A stretch of DNA of 64,000 nt. Origin: Desmodus rotundus (Eukaryota > Chordata > Mammalia > Chiroptera > Phyllostomidae). Shown here piece after piece: positions 22,674 through 35,441 of the stretch. Each line of letters opens with the position of its first letter. The stretch's first letter is position 1. The stretch spans positions 124,001 to 188,000 of the forward strand of contig NW_026527522.1 in assembly GCF_022682495.2 (NCBI RefSeq), read 5' to 3'. Under the pieces are notes generated by a model. That model ran no database searches, was not told the origin of the DNA, and saw only the letters and a program-made list of their open reading frames with translations. The position numbers and the translations under genes were made by a program.

Positions 22674-24170
22674 GAGAGGTCACAGCAGTTTCACAGGGTC
22701 CCTGCGCACCTGTCCATGGAAACAGAAGCCCTCCCTGCCACTCAGAGGACCGCGCTATTTCCCCTAGGCCACACTGCCCAGCAACACTCTCAGCCCCGCA
22801 CAGACAGTGTGCTAAGGACAGACTTGGATACCGGGGGCCTGGGCGGGGGATTTTCCATGGAACTCTCTAAGGGCCCGGTGCCCTGTGTCGCCCGGGAGTG
22901 CCCATGCCCTTCCTTGACCCCGCAGGACACTTGCATCCAGCAATAAGCAGCCGTCTGCCTCCACGGGGCTCAAACACCTGGGCCCGGTGTGCGGGCACCT
23001 GGCGTACGTGGAGGCAAACCCCCTGACCCTTCTGTCCCGAACCCACCACTGCGAAGATCCCCCTTTTCTTCCATCCGTAAAGGGGCCCTCCCTGGGGAGT
23101 GGAGGAACATGGGGAGGCCCCCAGGAGATGGCTTTTCTCCGAGCCGCGGCTGGCTCGTTTCGGGCCTATACGTGGGCCGCGCATGCGCACTCAGGCTCCC
23201 AAGCACACGCCTTCCTCGGCTCACCTGACCCACCCTTTAGAGGTCACAGCAGTTCCACAGGGTCCCTGGGCACCTGTCCGTGGACACAGGAGCCCTCCCT
23301 GCCACCTAAAGGACCACGCGATTTCCGCTGGGGAACACTCCCCAGAAGCACTCCCAGCCTCGCACAGACACTGTGCGCAGGATAGACTTGTGGACCAGGG
23401 GCCTGGGCGGGGAATTTTCCAGGGAACTCTCTAAAGGCCAGGTGCCCTCTGTCGCCCTGGGAGTGCCCACGCCATCCCTTAACCCTGCAGGACACTATCA
23501 TCCAGCAATAAGCAGCCCTCTGCCTCCACGGGGCTCAAACACCTGGGCCCGTTGTGCGAGCACCTGGCGTTCGTGCAGGCAAACCCGCAGACCCCTCTGG
23601 CCCGAACCCACCACTGCGAAGATCCCACTTTTCTTCCATCCGTAAAGGGGTCCTCCTTGAGGAGTGGAGGAACATGGGGAGGCCCCCAGGAGATGGCTTT
23701 TCTCCAAGCCGCGGCTGGCTCCTTTCGGGCCTATACGTGGGCCGCGCGTGCGCACTCAGGCTCCCCACAACAGGCCTCCCTCGGGTCACGGGACCCACCC
23801 TTGAGGTGTCTCCTGACCCACCCTTGAGGGGTCACGTGACCCACACCTGGGGGGTCTCGTGACACACCCCTGAGGTGTCTCGTGACCCACCCCTGGGGGG
23901 TCTCGTGACCCACCCCTGAGGGGTCACGTGACCCACACCTGCGGGGTCACGTGACCCACCCCTGGGGGGTCTCGTGACGCACCCCTGAGGGGTCACGTGA
24001 CCCACCCCTGAGGGGTCTCGTGACCCACCCCTGAGGGGTCACGTGACCCACCCTTGAGGGGTTTCGTGACCCACCCTTTTGGGGTCCCGTGACCCACCCT
24101 TGCGGGGTCTCGTGACCCACCCTTGGGAGGTCACCTGTCCCACCCTGGAGGGGTCAGGTGACCCGCCCTT
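22674..24170. repeat. Unit 17: standard dimer, VNTR 16 copies
   Basis: A 22674-23237 (GGGGGCCTGGGCGG variant), B 23238-23802, VNTR 23803-24170. It follows a hybrid and precedes an 11-copy unit, the same order as units 6-7-8. Confidence 0.94.
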
Positions 24171-25552
24171 GAGAGGTCACAGCAGTTTCACAGGGTCCCT
24201 GCGCACCTGTCCATGGAAACAGAAGCCCTCCCTGCCACTCAGAGGACCGCGCTATTTCCCCTAGGCCACACTGCCCAGCAACACTCTCAGCCCCGCACAG
24301 ACAGTGTGCTAAGGACAGACTTGGATACCGGGGGCCGGGGCGGGGGATTTTCCATGGAACTCTCTAAGGGCCCGGTGCCCTGTGTCGCCCGGGAGTGCCC
24401 ATGCCCTTCCTTGACCCCGCAGGACACTTGCATCCAGCAATAAGCAGCCGTCTGCCTCCACGGGGCTCAAACACCTGGGCCCGGTGTGCGGGCACCTGGC
24501 GTACGTGGAGGCAAACCCCCTGACCCTTCTGTCCCGAACCCACCACTGCGAAGATCCCCCTTTTCTTCCATCCGTAAAGGGGCCCTCCCTGGGGAGTGGA
24601 GGAACATGGGGAGGCCCCCAGGAGATGGCTTTTCTCCGAGCCGCGGCTGGCTCGTTTCGGGCCTATACGTGGGCCGCGCATGCGCACTCAGGCTCCCAAG
24701 CACACGCCTTCCTCGGCTCACCTGACCCACCCTTTAGAGGTCACAGCAGTTCCACAGGGTCCCTGGGCACCTGTCCGTGGACACAGGAGCCCTCCCTGCC
24801 ACCTAAAGGACCACGCGATTTCCGCTGGGGAACACTCCCCAGAAGCACTCCCAGCCTCGCACAGACACTGTGCGCAGGATAGACTTGTGGACCAGGGGCC
24901 TGGGCGGGGAATTTTCCAGGGAACTCTCTAAAGGCCAGGTGCCCTCTGTCGCCCTGGGAGTGCCCACGCCATCCCTTAACCCTGCAGGACACTATCATCC
25001 AGCAATAAGCAGCCCTCTGCCTCCACGGGGCTCAAACACCTGGGCCCGTTGTGCGAGCACCTGGCGTTCGTGCAGGCAAACCCGCAGACCCCTCTGGCCC
25101 GAACCCACCACTGCGAAGTTCCCACTTTTCTTCCATCCGTAAAGGGGTCCTCCTTGAGGAGTGGAGGAACATGGGGAGGCCCCCAGGAGATGGCTTTTCT
25201 CCAAGCCGCGGCTGGCTCCTTTCGGGCCTATACGTGGGCCGCGCGTGCGCACTCAGGCTCCCCACAACAGGCCTCCCTCGGGTCACGGGACCCACCCTTG
25301 AGGTGTCTCCTGACCCACCCTTGAGGGGTCACGTGACCCACACCTGGGGGGTCTCGTGACGCACCCCTGAGGTGTCTCGTGACCCACCCCTGGGGGGTCA
25401 CGTGACCCACCCCTGAGGGGTCACGTGACCCACACCTGCGGGGTCACGTGACCCACCCCTGAGGGGTCACGTGACCCACACCTGCGGGGTCTCGTGACCC
25501 ACCCTTGGAAGGTCACCTGTCCCACCCTGGAGGGGTCAGGTGACCCGCCCTT
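24171..25552. repeat. Unit 18: dimer, VNTR 11 copies
   Basis: A 24171-24734, B 24735-25299 with the GCGAAGTTCCC variant (near 25116) shared with unit 8, VNTR 25300-25552 with a private CACGTG in place of CTCGTG near 25400. Confidence 0.94.
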
Positions 25553-26599
25553 GAGAGGTCACAGCAGTTTCACAGGGTCCCTGCGCACCTGTCCATGGAA
25601 ACAGAAGCCCTCCCTGCCACTCAGAGGACCGCGCTATTTCTCCTATGCCACACTGCCCAGCAACACTCTCAGCCCCGCACAGACAGTGTGCTAAGGACAG
25701 ACTTGGATACCGGGGGCCGGGGCGGGGGATTTTCCATGGAACTCTCTAAGGGCCCGGTGCCCTGTGTCGCCCGGGAGTGCCCATGCCCTTCCTTGACCCC
25801 GCAGGACACTTGCATCCAGCAATAAGCAGCCGTCTGCCTCCACGGGGCTCAAACACCTGGGCCCGTTGTGCGAGCACCTGGCGTTCGTGCAGGCAAACCC
25901 GCAGAACCCTCTGGCCCGAACCCACCACTGCGAAGATCCCACTTTTCTTCCATCCGTAAAGGGGTCCTCCTTGAGGAGTGGAGGAACATGGGGAGGCCCC
26001 CAGGAGATGGCTTTTCTCCAAGCCGCGGCTGGTTCCTTTCGGGCCTATACGTGGGCCGCGCGTGCGCACTCAGGATCCCCACAACAGGCCTCCCTCGGGT
26101 CACGGGACCCACCCTTGCGGTGTCTCCTGACCCACCCTTGAGGGGTCACGTGACCCACACCTGGGGGGTCTCGTGTCACACCCCTGAGGGGTCACGTGAC
26201 CCACCCCTGGGGGGTCTCGTGACCCACCCCTGAGGGGTCACGTGACCCACCCTTGAGGGGTCACGTGACCCACACCTGGGGGGTCTCGTGACGCACCCCT
26301 GAGGTGTCACGTGACCCACCCCTGGGGGGTGTCGTGACCCACCCCTGAGGGGTCACGTGACCCACACCTGCGGAGTCACGTGACCCACCCCTGGGGGGTC
26401 TCGTGACGCACCCCTGAGGGGTCACGTGACCCACCCCTGAGGGGTCTCGTGACCCACCCCTGAGGGGTCACGTGACCCACCCTTGAGGGGTTTCGTGACC
26501 CACCCTTTTGGGGTCACGTGACCCACCCTTGCGGGGTCTCGTGACCCACCCTTGGGAGGTCACCTGTCCCACACTGGAGGGGTCAGGTGACCCGCCCTT
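25553..26599. repeat. Unit 19: monomeric A/B hybrid, VNTR 21 copies
   Basis: Hybrid subunit 25553-26116, VNTR 26117-26599. Private CTCGTGTCACACC (T at 26176), CAGGATCCCC and CCTTGCGGTG are shared only with unit 27, which lies 11,616 bp to the right. It starts the first eight-unit block. Confidence 0.94.
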
Positions 26600-28096
26600 G
26601 AGAGGTCACAGCAGTTTCACAGGGTCCCTGCGCACCTGTCCATGGAAACAGAAGCCCTCCCTGCCACTCAGAGGACCGCGCTATTTCCCCTAGGCCACAC
26701 TGCCCAGCAACACTCTCAGCCCCGCACAGACAGTGTGCTAAGGACAGACTTGGATACCGGGGGCCTGGGCGGGGGATTTTCCATGGAACTCTCTAAGGGC
26801 CCGGTGCCCTGTGTCGCCCGGGAGTGCCCATGCCCTTCCTTGACCCCGCAGGACACTTGCATCCAGCAATAAGCAGCCGTCTGCCTCCACGGGGCTCAAA
26901 CACCTGGGCCCGGTGTGCGGGCACCTGGCGTACGTGGAGGCAAACCCCCTGACCCTTCTGTCCCGAACCCACCACTGCGAAGATCCCCCTTTTCTTCCAT
27001 CCGTAAAGGGGCCCTCCCTGGGGAGTGGAGGAACATGGGGAGGCCCCCAGGAGATGGCTTTTCTCCGAGCCGCGGCTGGCTCGTTTCGGGCCTATACGTG
27101 GGCCGCGCATGCGCACTCAGGCTCCCAAGCACACGCCTTCCTCGGCTCACCTGACCCACCCTTTAGAGGTCACAGCAGTTCCACAGGGTCCCTGGGCACC
27201 TGTCCGTGGACACAGGAGCCCTCCCTGCCACCTAAAGGACCACGCGATTTCCGCTGGGGAACACTCCCCAGAAGCACTCCCAGCCTCGCACAGACACTGT
27301 GCGCAGGATAGACTTGTGGACCAGGGGCCTGGGCGGGGAATTTTCCAGGGAACTCTCTAAAGGCCAGGTGCCCTCTGTCGCCCTGGGAGTGCCCACGCCA
27401 TCCCTTAACCCTGCAGGACACTATCATCCAGCAATAAGCAGCCCTCTGCCTCCACGGGGCTCAAACACCTGGGCCCGTTGTGCGAGCACCTGGCGTTCGT
27501 GCAGGCACACCCGCAGACCCCTCTGGCCCGAACCCACCACTGCGAAGATCCCACTTTTCTTCCATCCGTAAAGGGGTCCTCCTTGAGGAGTGGAGGAACA
27601 TGGGGAGGCCCCCAGGAGATGGCTTTTCTCCAAGCCGCGGCTGGCTCCTTTCGGGCCTATACGTGGGCCGCGCGTGCGCACTCAGGCTCCCCACAACAGG
27701 CCTCCCTCGGGTCACGGGACCCACCCTTGAGGTGTCTCCTGACCCACCCTTGAGGGGTCACGTGACCCACACCTGGGGGGTCTCGTGACACACCCCTGAG
27801 GTGTCTCGTGACCCACCCCTGGGGGGTCTCGTGACCCACCCCTGAGGGGTCACGTGACCCACACCTGCGGGGTCACGTGACCCACCCCTGGGGGGTCTCG
27901 TGACGCACCCCTGAGGGGTCACGTGACCCACCCCTGAGGGGTCTCGTGACCCACCCCTGAGGGGTCACGTGACCCACCCTTGAGGGGTTTCGTGACCCAC
28001 CCTTTTGGGGTCACGTGACCCACCCTTGCGGGGTCTCGTGACCCACCCTTGGGAGGTCACCTGTCCCACCCTGGAGGGGTCAGGTGACCCGCCCTT
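26600..28096. repeat. Unit 20: dimer, VNTR 16 copies
   Basis: A 26600-27163, B 27164-27728 with GCAGGCACACCC but normal GGCGTTCG, VNTR 27729-28096. The same B combination occurs only in unit 28. Confidence 0.94.
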
Positions 28097-29523
28097 GAGA
28101 GGTCACAGCAGTTTCACAGGGTCCCTGCGCACCTGTCCATGGAAACAGAAGCCCTCCCTCCCACTCAGAGGACCGCGCTATTTCTCCTATGCCACACTGC
28201 CCAGCAACACTCTCAGCCCCGCACAGACAGTGTGCTAAGGACAGACTTGGATACCGGGGGCCGGGGCGGGGGATTTTCCATGGAACTCTCTAAGGGCCCG
28301 GTGCCCTGTGTCGCCCGGGAGTGCCCATGCCCTTCCTTGACCCCGCAGGACACTTGCATCCAGCAATAAGCAGCCGTCTGCCTCCACGGGGCTCAAACAC
28401 CTGGGCCCGGTGTGCGGGCACCTGGCGTACTTGGAGGCAAACCCCTGACCCCTCTGGCCCGAACCCACCACTGCGAAGATCCCCCTTTTCTTCCATCCGT
28501 AAAGGGGCCCTCCCTGGGGAGTGGAGGAACATGGGGAGGCCCCCAGGAGATGGCTTTTCTCCGAGCCGCGGCTGGCTCGTTTCGGGCCTATACGTGGGCC
28601 GCGCATGCGCACTCAGGCTCCCAAGCACACGCCTTCCTCGGCTCACCTGACCCACCCTTTAGAGGTCACAGCAGTTCCACAGGGTCCCTGGGCACCTGTC
28701 CGTGGACACAGGAGCCCTCCCTGCCACCTAAAGGACCACGCGATTTCCGCTGGGGAACACTCCCCAGAAGCACTCCCAGCCTCGCACAGACACTGTGCGC
28801 AGGATAGACTTGTGGACCAGGGGCCTGGGCGGGGAATTTTCCAGGGAACTCTCTAAAGGCCAGGTGCCCTCTGTCGCCCTGGGAGTGCCCACGCCATCCC
28901 TTAACCCTGCAGGACACTATCATCCAGCAATAAGCAGCCCTCTGCCTCCACGAGGCTCAAACACCTGGGCCCGTTGTGAGAGCACCTGGCGTTCGTGCAG
29001 GCAAACCCGCAGACCCCTCTGGCCCGAACCCACCACTGCGAAGATCCCACTTTTCTTCCATCCGTAAAGGGGTCCTCCTTGAGGAGTGGAGGAACATGGG
29101 GAGGCCCCCAGGAGATGGCTTTTCTCCAAGCCGCGGCTGGCTCCTTTCGGGCCTATACGTGGGCCGCGCGTGCGCACTCAGGCTCCCCACAACAGGCCTC
29201 CCTCGGGTCACGGGACCCACCCTTGAGGTGTCTCCTGACCCACCCTTGAGGGGTCACGTGACCCACACCTGGGGGGTCTCGTGACGCACCCCTGAGGTGT
29301 CTCGTGACCCACCCCTGGGGGGTCTCGTGACCCACCCCTGAGGGGTCACGTGACCCACCCCTGAGGGGTCTCGTGACCCACCCCTGAGGGGTCACGTGAC
29401 CCACCCTTGAGGGGTTTCGTGACCCACCCTTTTGGGGTCACGTGACCTACCCTTGCGGGGTCTCGTGACCCACCCTTGGGAGGTCACCTGTCCCACCCTG
29501 GAGGGGTCAGGTGACCCGCCCTT
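28097..29523. repeat. Unit 21: dimer, VNTR 13 copies
   Basis: A 28097-28659 (CTCCTATGCC type, GTACTTGGAGG, one-base C-run deletion, private CCCTCCCAC with C at 28160), B 28660-29224 (CCACGAGGCTC and GTTGTGAGAGC variants), VNTR 29225-29523. Confidence 0.94.
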
Positions 29524-31020
29524 GAGAGGTCACAGCAGTTTCACAGGGTCCCTGCGCACCTGTCCATGGAAACAGAAGCCCTCCCTGCCACTCAGAGGAC
29601 CGCGCTATTTCCCCTAGGCCACACTGCCCAGCAACACTCTCAGCCCCGCACAGACAGTGTGCTAAGGACAGACTTGGATACCGGGCGCCGGGGCGGGGGA
29701 TTTTCCATGGAACTCTCTAAGGGCCCGGTGCCCTGTGTCGCCCGGGAGTGCCCATGCCCTTCCTTGACCCCGCAGGACACTTGCATCCAGCAATAAGCAG
29801 CCGTCTGCCTCCACGGGGCTCAAACACCTGGGCCCGGTGTGCGGGCACCTGGCGTACGTGGAGGCAAACCCCCTGACCCTTCTGTCCCGAACCCACCACT
29901 GCGAAGATCCCCCTTTTCTTCCATCCGTAAAGGGGCCCTCCCTGGGGAGTGGAGGAACATGGGGAGGCCCCCAGGAGATGGCTTTTCTCCGAGCCGCGGC
30001 TGGCTCGTTTCGGGCCTATACGTGGGCCGCGCATGCGCACTCAGGCTCCCAAGCACACGCCTTCCTCGGCTCACCTGACCCACCCTTTAGAGGTCACAGC
30101 AGTTCCACAGGGTCCCTGGGCACCTGTCCGTGGACACAGGAGCCCTCCCTGCCACCTAAAGGACCACGCGATTTCCGCTGGGGAACACTCCCCAGAAGCA
30201 CTCCCAGCCTCGCACAGACACTGTGCGCAGGATAGACTTGTGGACCAGGGGCCTGGGCGGGGAATTTTCCAGGGAACTCTCTAAAGGCCAGGTGCCCTCT
30301 GTCGCCCTGGGAGTGCCCACGCCATCCCTTAACCCTGCAGGACACTATCATCCAGCAATAAGCAGCCCTCTGCCTCCACGGGGCTCAAACACCTGGGCCC
30401 GTTGTGCGAGCACCTGGTGTTCGTGCAGGCACACCCGCAGACCCCTCTGGCCCGAACCCACCACTGCGAAGATCCCACTTTTCTTCCATCCGTAAAGGGG
30501 TCCTCCTTGAGGAGTGGAGGAACATGGGGAGGCCCCCAGGAGATGGCTTTTCTCCAAGCCGCGGCTGGCTCCTTTCGGGCCTATACGTGGGCCGCGCGTG
30601 CGCACTCAGGCTCCCCACAACAGGCCTCCCTCGGGTCACGGGACCCACCCTTGAGGTGTCTCCTGACCCACCCTTGAGGGGTCACGTGACCCACACCTGG
30701 GGGGTCTCGTGACGCACCCCTGAGGTGTCACGTGACCCACCCCTGGGGGGTGTCGTGACCCACCCCTGAGGGGTCACGTGACCCACACCTGCGGGATCAC
30801 GTGACCCACCCCTGGGGGGTCTCGTGACGCACCCCTGAGGGGTCACGTGACCCACCCCTGAGGGGTCTCGTGACCCACCCCTGAGGGGTCACGTGACCCA
30901 CCCTTGAGGGGTTTCGTGACCCACCCTTTTGGGGTCACGTGACCCACCCTTGCGGGGTCTCGTGACCCACCCTTGGGAGGTCACCTGTCCCACACTGGAG
31001 GGGTCAGGTGACCCGCCCTT
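29524..31020. repeat. Unit 22: dimer, VNTR 16 copies
   Basis: A 29524-30087 (ACCGGGCGCC type), B 30088-30652 (GGTGTTCG), VNTR 30653-31020. This VNTR has seven CACGTG cores, one in the GGGATCACGTG context that breaks the CLEAR decamer by one base. Confidence 0.94.
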
Positions 31021-32517
31021 GAGAGGTCACAGCAGTTTCACAGGGTCCCTGCGCACCTGTCCATGGAAACAGAAGCCCTCCCTGCCACTCAGAGGACCGC
31101 GCTATTTCCCCTAGGCCACACTGCCCAGCAACACTCTCAGCCCCGCACAGACAGTGTGCTAAGGACAGACTTGGATACCGGGGGCCTGGGCGGGGGATTT
31201 TCCATGGAACTCTCTAAGGGCCCGGTGCCCTGTGTCGCCCGGGAGTGCCCATGCCCTTCCTTGACCCCGCAGGACACTTGCATCCAGCAATAAGCAGCCG
31301 TCTGCCTCCACGGGGCTCAAACACCTGGGCCCGGTGTGCGGGCACCTGGCGTACGTGGAGGCAAACCCCCTGACCCTTCTGTCCCGAACCCACCACTGCG
31401 AAGATCCCCCTTTTCTTCCATCCGTAAAGGGGCCCTCCCTGGGGAGTGGAGGAACATGGGGAGGCCCCCAGGAGATGGCTTTTCTCCGAGCCGCGGCTGG
31501 CTCGTTTCGGGCCTATACGTGGGCCGCGCATGCGCACTCAGGCTCCCAAGCACACGCCTTCCTCGGCTCACCTGACCCACCCTTTAGAGGTCACAGCAGT
31601 TCCACAGGGTCCCTGGGCACCTGTCCGTGGACACAGGAGCCCTCCCTGCCACCTAAAGGACCACGCGATTTCCGCTGGGGAACACTCCCCAGAAGCACTC
31701 CCAGCCTCGCACAGACACTGTGCGCAGGATAGACTTGTGGACCAGGGGCCTGGGCGGGGAATTTTCCAGGGAACTCTCTAAAGGCCAGGTGCCCTCTGTC
31801 GCCCTGGGAGTGCCCACGCCATCCCTTAACCCTGCAGGACACTATCATCCAGCAATAAGCAGCCCTCTGCCTCCACGGGGCTCAAACACCTGGGCCCGTT
31901 GTGCGAGCACCTGGCGTTCGTGCAGGCAAACCCGCAGACCCCTCTGGCCCGAACCCACCACTGCGAAGATCCCACTTTTCTTCCATCCGTAAAGGGGTCC
32001 TCCTTGAGGAGTGGAGGAACATGGGGAGGCCCCCAGGAGATGGCTTTTCTCCAAGCCGCGGCTGGCTCCTTTCGGGCCTATACGTGGGCCGCGCGTGCGC
32101 ACTCAGGCTCCCCACAACAGGCCTCCCTCGGGTCACGGGACCCACCCTTGAGGTGTCTCCTGACCCACCCTTGAGGGGTCACGTGACCCACACCTGGGGG
32201 GTCTCGTGACACACCCCTGAGGTGTCTCGTGACCCACCCCTGGGGGGTCTCGTGACCCACCCCTGAGGGGTCACGTGACCCACACCTGCGGGGTCACGTG
32301 ACCCACCCCTGGGGGGTCTAGTGACGCACCCCTGAGGGGTCACGTGACCCACCCCTGAGGGGTCTCGTGACCCACCCCTGAGGGGTCACGTGACCCACCC
32401 TTGAGGGGTTTCGTGACCCACCCTTTTGGGGTCCCGTGACCCACCCTTGCGGGGTCTCGTGACCAACCCGTGGGAGGTCACCTGTCCCACCCTGGAGGGG
32501 TCAGGTGACCCGCCCTT
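31021..32517. repeat. Unit 23: dimer, VNTR 16 copies
   Basis: A 31021-31584, B 31585-32149, VNTR 32150-32517. The last part of the VNTR has GTCCCGTGAC and GACCAACCCGTGG (near 32461), which reappear at the 3' end of the unit 31 VNTR. Confidence 0.94.
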
Positions 32518-33944
32518 GAGAGGTCACAGCAGTTTCACAGGGTCCCTGCGCACCTGTCCATGGAAACAGAAGCCCTCCCTGCCACTCAGAGGACCGCGCT
32601 ATTTCCCCTAGGCCACACTGCCCAGCAACACTCTCAGCCCCGCACAGACAGTGTGCTAAGGACAGACTTGGATACCGGGGGCCGGGGCGGGGGATTTTCC
32701 ATGGAACTCTCTAAGGGCCCGGTGCCCTGTGTCGCCCGGGAGTGCCCATGCCCTTCCTTGACCCCGCAGGACACTTGCATCCAGCAATAAGCAGCCGTCT
32801 GCCTCCACGGGGCTCAAACACCTGGGCCCGGTGTGCGGGCACCTGGCGTACTTGGAGGCAAACCCCTGACCCCTCTGGCCCGAACCCACCACTGCGAAGA
32901 TCCCCCTTTTCTTCCATCCGTAAAGGGGCCCTCCCTGGGGAGTGGAGGAACATGGGGAGGCCCCCAGGAGATGGCTTTTCTCCGAGCCGCGGCTGGCTCG
33001 TTTCGGGCCTATACGTGGGCCGCGCATGCGCACTCAGGCTCCCAAGCACACGCCTTCCTCGGCTCACCTGACCCACCCTTTAGAGGTCACAGCAGTTCCA
33101 CAGGGTCCCTGGGCACCTGTCCGTGGACACAGGAGCCCTCCCTGCCACCTAAAGGACCACGCGATTTCCGCTGGGGAACACTCCCCAGAAGCACTCCCAG
33201 CCTCGCACAGACACTGTGCGCAGGATAGACTTGTGGACCAGGGGCCTGGGCGGGGAATTTTCCAGGGAACTCTCTAAAGGCCAGGTGCCCTCTGTCGCCC
33301 TGGGAGTGCCCACGCCATCCCTTAACCCTGCAGGACACTATCATCCAGCAATAAGCAGCCCTCTGCCTCCACGAGGCTCAAACACCTGGGCCCGTTGTGA
33401 GAGCACCTGGCGTTCGTGCAGGCAAACCCGCAGACCCCTCTGGCCCGAACCCACCACTGCGAAGATCCCACTTTTCTTCCATCCGTAAAGGGGTCCTCCT
33501 TGAGGAGTGGAGGAACATGGGGAGGCCCCCAGGAGATGGCTTTTCTCCAAGCCGCGGCTGGCTCCTTTCGGGCCTATACGTGGGCCGCGCGTGCGCACTC
33601 AGGCTCCCCACAACAGGCCTCCCTCGGGTCACGGGACCCACCCTTGAGGTGTCTCCTGACCCACCCTTGAGGGGTCACGTGACCCACACCTGGGGGGTCT
33701 CGTGACACACCCCTGAGGGATCACGTGACCCACCCCTGGGGGGTCTCGTGACCCACCCCTGAGGGGTCACGTGACCCACCCCTGAGGGGTCTCGTGACCC
33801 ACCCCTGAGGGGTCACGTGACCCACCCTTGAGGGGTTTCGTGACCCACCCTTTTGGGGTCACGTGACCTACCCTTGCGGGGTCTCGTGACCCACCCTTGG
33901 GAGGTCACCTGTCCCACCCTGGAGGGGTCAGGTGACCCGCCCTT
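32518..33944. repeat. Unit 24: dimer, VNTR 13 copies
   Basis: A 32518-33080 with GTACTTGGAGG and the C-run deletion, B 33081-33645 with the CCACGAGGCTC variant, VNTR 33646-33944 with GAGGGATCACG. Its closest relative is unit 32. Confidence 0.94.
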
Positions 33945-35441
33945 GAGAGGTCACAGCAGTTTCACAGGGTCCCTGCGCACCTGTCCATGGAAACAGAAGC
34001 CCTCCCTGCCACTCAGAGGACCGCGCTATTTCCCCTAGGCCACACTGCCCAGCAACACTCTCAGCCCCGCACAGACAGTGTGCTAAGGACAGACTTGGAT
34101 ACCGGGCGCCGGGGCGGGGGATTTTCCATGGAACTCTCTAAGGGCCCGGTGCCCTGTGTCGCCCGGGAGTGCCCATGCCCTTCCTTGACCCCGCAGGACA
34201 CTTGCATCCAGCAATAAGCAGCCGTCTGCCTCCACGGGGCTCAAACACCTGGGCCCGGTGTGCGGGCACCTGGCGTACGTGGAGGCAAACCCCCTGACCC
34301 TTCTGTCCCGAACCCACCACTGCGAAGATCCCCCTTTTCTTCCATCCGTAAAGGGGCCCTCCCTGGGGAGTGGAGGAACATGGGGAGGCCCCCAGGAGAT
34401 GGCTTTTCTCCGAGCCGCGGCTGGCTCGTTTCGGGCCTATACGTGGGCCGCGCATGCGCACTCAGGCTCCCAAGCACACGCCTTCCTCGGCTCACCTGAC
34501 CCACCCTTTAGAGGTCACAGCAGTTCCACAGGGTCCCTGGGCACCTGTCCGTGGACACAGGAGCCCTCCCTGCCACCTAAAGGACCACGCGATTTCCGCT
34601 GGGGAACACTCCCCAGAAGCACTCCCAGCCTCGCACAGACACTGTGCGCAGGATAGACTTGTGGACCAGGGGCCTGGGCGGGGAATTTTCCAGGGAACTC
34701 TCTAAAGGCCAGGTGCCCTCTGTCGCCCTGGGAGTGCCCACGCCATCCCTTAACCCTGCAGGACACTATCATCCAGCAATAAGCAGCCCTCTGCCTCCAC
34801 GGGGCTCAAACACCTGGGCCCGTTGTGCGAGCACCTGGTGTTCGTGCAGGCACACCCGCAGACCCCTCTGGCCCGAACCCACCACTGCGAAGATCCCACT
34901 TTTCTTCCATCCGTAAAGGGGTCCTCCTTGAGGAGTGGAGGAACATGGGGAGGCCCCCAGGAGATGGCTTTTCTCCAAGCCGCGGCTGGCTCCTTTCGGG
35001 CCTATACGTGGGCCGCGCGTGCGCACTCAGGCTCCCCACAACAGGCCTCCCTCGGGTCACGGGACCCACCCTTGAGGTGTCTCCTGACCCACCCTTGAGG
35101 GGTCACGTGACCCACACCTGGGGGGTCTCGTGACGCACCCCTGAGGTGTCACGTGACCCACCCCTGGGGGGTGTCGTGACCCACCCCTGAGGGGTCACGT
35201 GACCCACACCTGCGGGATCACGTGACCCACCCCTGGGGGGTCTCGTGACGCACCCCTGAGGGGTCACGTGACCCACCCCTGAGGGGTCTCGTGACCCACC
35301 CCTGAGGGGTCACGTGACCCACCCTTGAGGGGTTTCGTGACCCACCCTTTTGGGGTCACGTGACCCACCCTTGCGGGGTCTCGTGACCCACCCTTGGGAG
35401 GTCACCTGTCCCACACTGGAGGGGTCAGGTGACCCGCCCTT
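33945..35441. repeat. Unit 25: dimer, VNTR 16 copies
   Basis: A 33945-34508 (ACCGGGCGCC type), B 34509-35073 (GGTGTTCG, GCACACCC), VNTR 35074-35441. It is near-identical to unit 22 and to unit 33. Confidence 0.94.
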
